DNA of 64,000 bases from Prescottella subtropica (GTDB taxonomy: Bacteria > Actinomycetota > Actinomycetes > Mycobacteriales > Mycobacteriaceae), in assembly GCF_005434945.1 (NCBI RefSeq), contig NZ_SKCH01000015.1, positions 27,149-91,148 of the forward strand. Reading direction: 5' to 3'. How positions within the stretch are numbered: position 1 is the first letter of the stretch; every line of letters begins with the position of its first letter. This document shows, in pieces, positions 63,581 through 64,000 of this stretch. The position numbers and the translations under genes are program-made. Below the pieces are notes generated by a model. That model was given only the letters and a program-made list of their open reading frames with translations. It searched no databases and was not told where the DNA came from.

Positions 63581-63881
63581 AATCGACGTGACCGAGCTCG
63601 AGACGGTCCTGGCGGCCGGTGCCCCCCTCATCGACGTACGCGAGCCCGACGAGTTCGCCGAGGCCCGCGTGCCCGGCGCCCACTCGATTCCGCTCAGCGA
63701 ATTCGTCTCCCGGGTCGACGAGGTGCCCGTCGACGGCGCCGTCTACGTCATCTGCGCCATGGGTGGCCGCAGCGCCCAGGCCGCCGAATACCTGGTGGCC
63801 CGCGGCCTGGATGCCGTCAACGTCGTCGGCGGCACCATGGCGTGGCTGCAGTCCGGCCGCACCGTCGAATCCGGCAGCTAG
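63573..63881 (+). CDS. Single-domain rhodanese (sulfurtransferase)
   Basis: 102 aa, ATG 63573, with GGAAGGA upstream and inside the end of the previous gene. The fold begins LIDVREPDEFAEARVPGAHSI; the active loop is C61-AMGGRS (VICAMGGRSAQAAEYL), and it ends VVGGTMAWLQSG. It moves sulfane sulfur between carriers, probably with the reductase it is coupled to. No signal peptide, so cytoplasmic. Confidence 0.92.
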   Translation: MREIDVTELETVLAAGAPLIDVREPDEFAEARVPGAHSIPLSEFVSRVDEVPVDGAVYVICAMGGRSAQAAEYLVARGLDAVNVVGGTMAWLQSGRTVESGS

Positions 63882-63908
63882 TGGTCGTCGGCGTTAGTTC
63901 GTCGGGGG

Positions 63909-64000
63909 TCAGGCGGCCTCCCCGAGTTCCGGAGCAGGCGCGTCCGGTTCGTGGCGCCGGAGCCGCGCCAAGTAGTCGTTGAGATCCGCGCGGGTGTACC
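63909..64000 (-). CDS. C-terminal end of a gene cut by the right edge
   Basis: The last ~30 codons of a leftward gene: YTRADLNDYLARLRRH followed by an acidic Pro/Ala tail, EPDAPAPELGEAA, and TGA at 63909-63911. It is convergent with the rhodanese gene. Codon use fits the genome. The fragment is too short to assign a family. Confidence 0.5.
   Translation of the reverse strand, partial: YTRADLNDYLARLRRHEPDAPAPELGEAA

Overview
The window is high-GC DNA from an actinobacterium of the order Mycobacteriales. It is most like Rhodococcus or a close relative such as Nocardia or Gordonia; the genus is inference. The main evidence is gene order. From about 0.3 to 45.5 kb the window follows the Mycobacterium tuberculosis segment Rv3450c to Rv3396c: ESX-4 (eccB, mycP, eccD, eccC, Rv3446c-like, esxU, esxT), rplM-rpsI, glmM, Rv3440c/Rv3439c-like, Rv3438-like, glmS, nnr, alr, tsaE, tsaB, rimI, tsaD, groES-groEL1, whiB3, Rv3415c-like, sigD-rsdA, Rv3412-like, guaB, guaB3, choD and guaA. 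Further along is an Rv3391-like fatty acyl-CoA reductase. Names rest on recalled family sequences and visible motifs; no database search was run.

Region by region. 1-11 kb: ESX-4 type VII secretion, including an eccE cut by the window edge. 11-13.6 kb: an ornithine aminotransferase gene (rocD) lying between esxT and the ribosomal genes rplM-rpsI. 13.7-24.5 kb: cell-wall precursor supply (glmM, glmS, alr), metabolite repair (nnr), a candidate type VII substrate pair and a cupredoxin lipoprotein. 24.5-27.7 kb: t6A tRNA modification genes. 27.6-33 kb: an Hsp70-like membrane protein, a potassium-channel-like protein, a Tat-exported phosphoesterase and a membrane-anchored EEP-family enzyme. 33-38.5 kb: groES-groEL1 behind a CIRCE operator, whiB3, and sigma factor SigD with its anti-sigma factor. 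38.6-45.5 kb: guanine nucleotide synthesis and a cholesterol-oxidase-like enzyme. 45.6-50.5 kb: an envelope-stress module (LiaF-like PspC protein, PspC-histidine kinase, LuxR-type regulator, Ser/Thr kinase). 50.5-55.3 kb: hydrolases, a sucrase/ferredoxin-like protein and a trimethylamine-monooxygenase-like flavoenzyme. 55.4-61.4 kb: fatty acyl-CoA reductase and a polyhydroxyalkanoate cluster. 61.9-63.9 kb: a persulfide-handling pair behind a CstR-like operator. A partial gene is cut by the right edge.

Regulation visible in the sequence includes many perfect hairpin terminators, several overlapping the last codons of convergent genes, and at least eight genes whose -10 hexamer lies 6-8 nt before the start codon, as expected for leaderless mRNAs. 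I found no rRNA, tRNA, CRISPR array, insertion sequence or prophage. Only two gene-poor stretches exceed 300 bp: 35512-36019 and 61427-61921.
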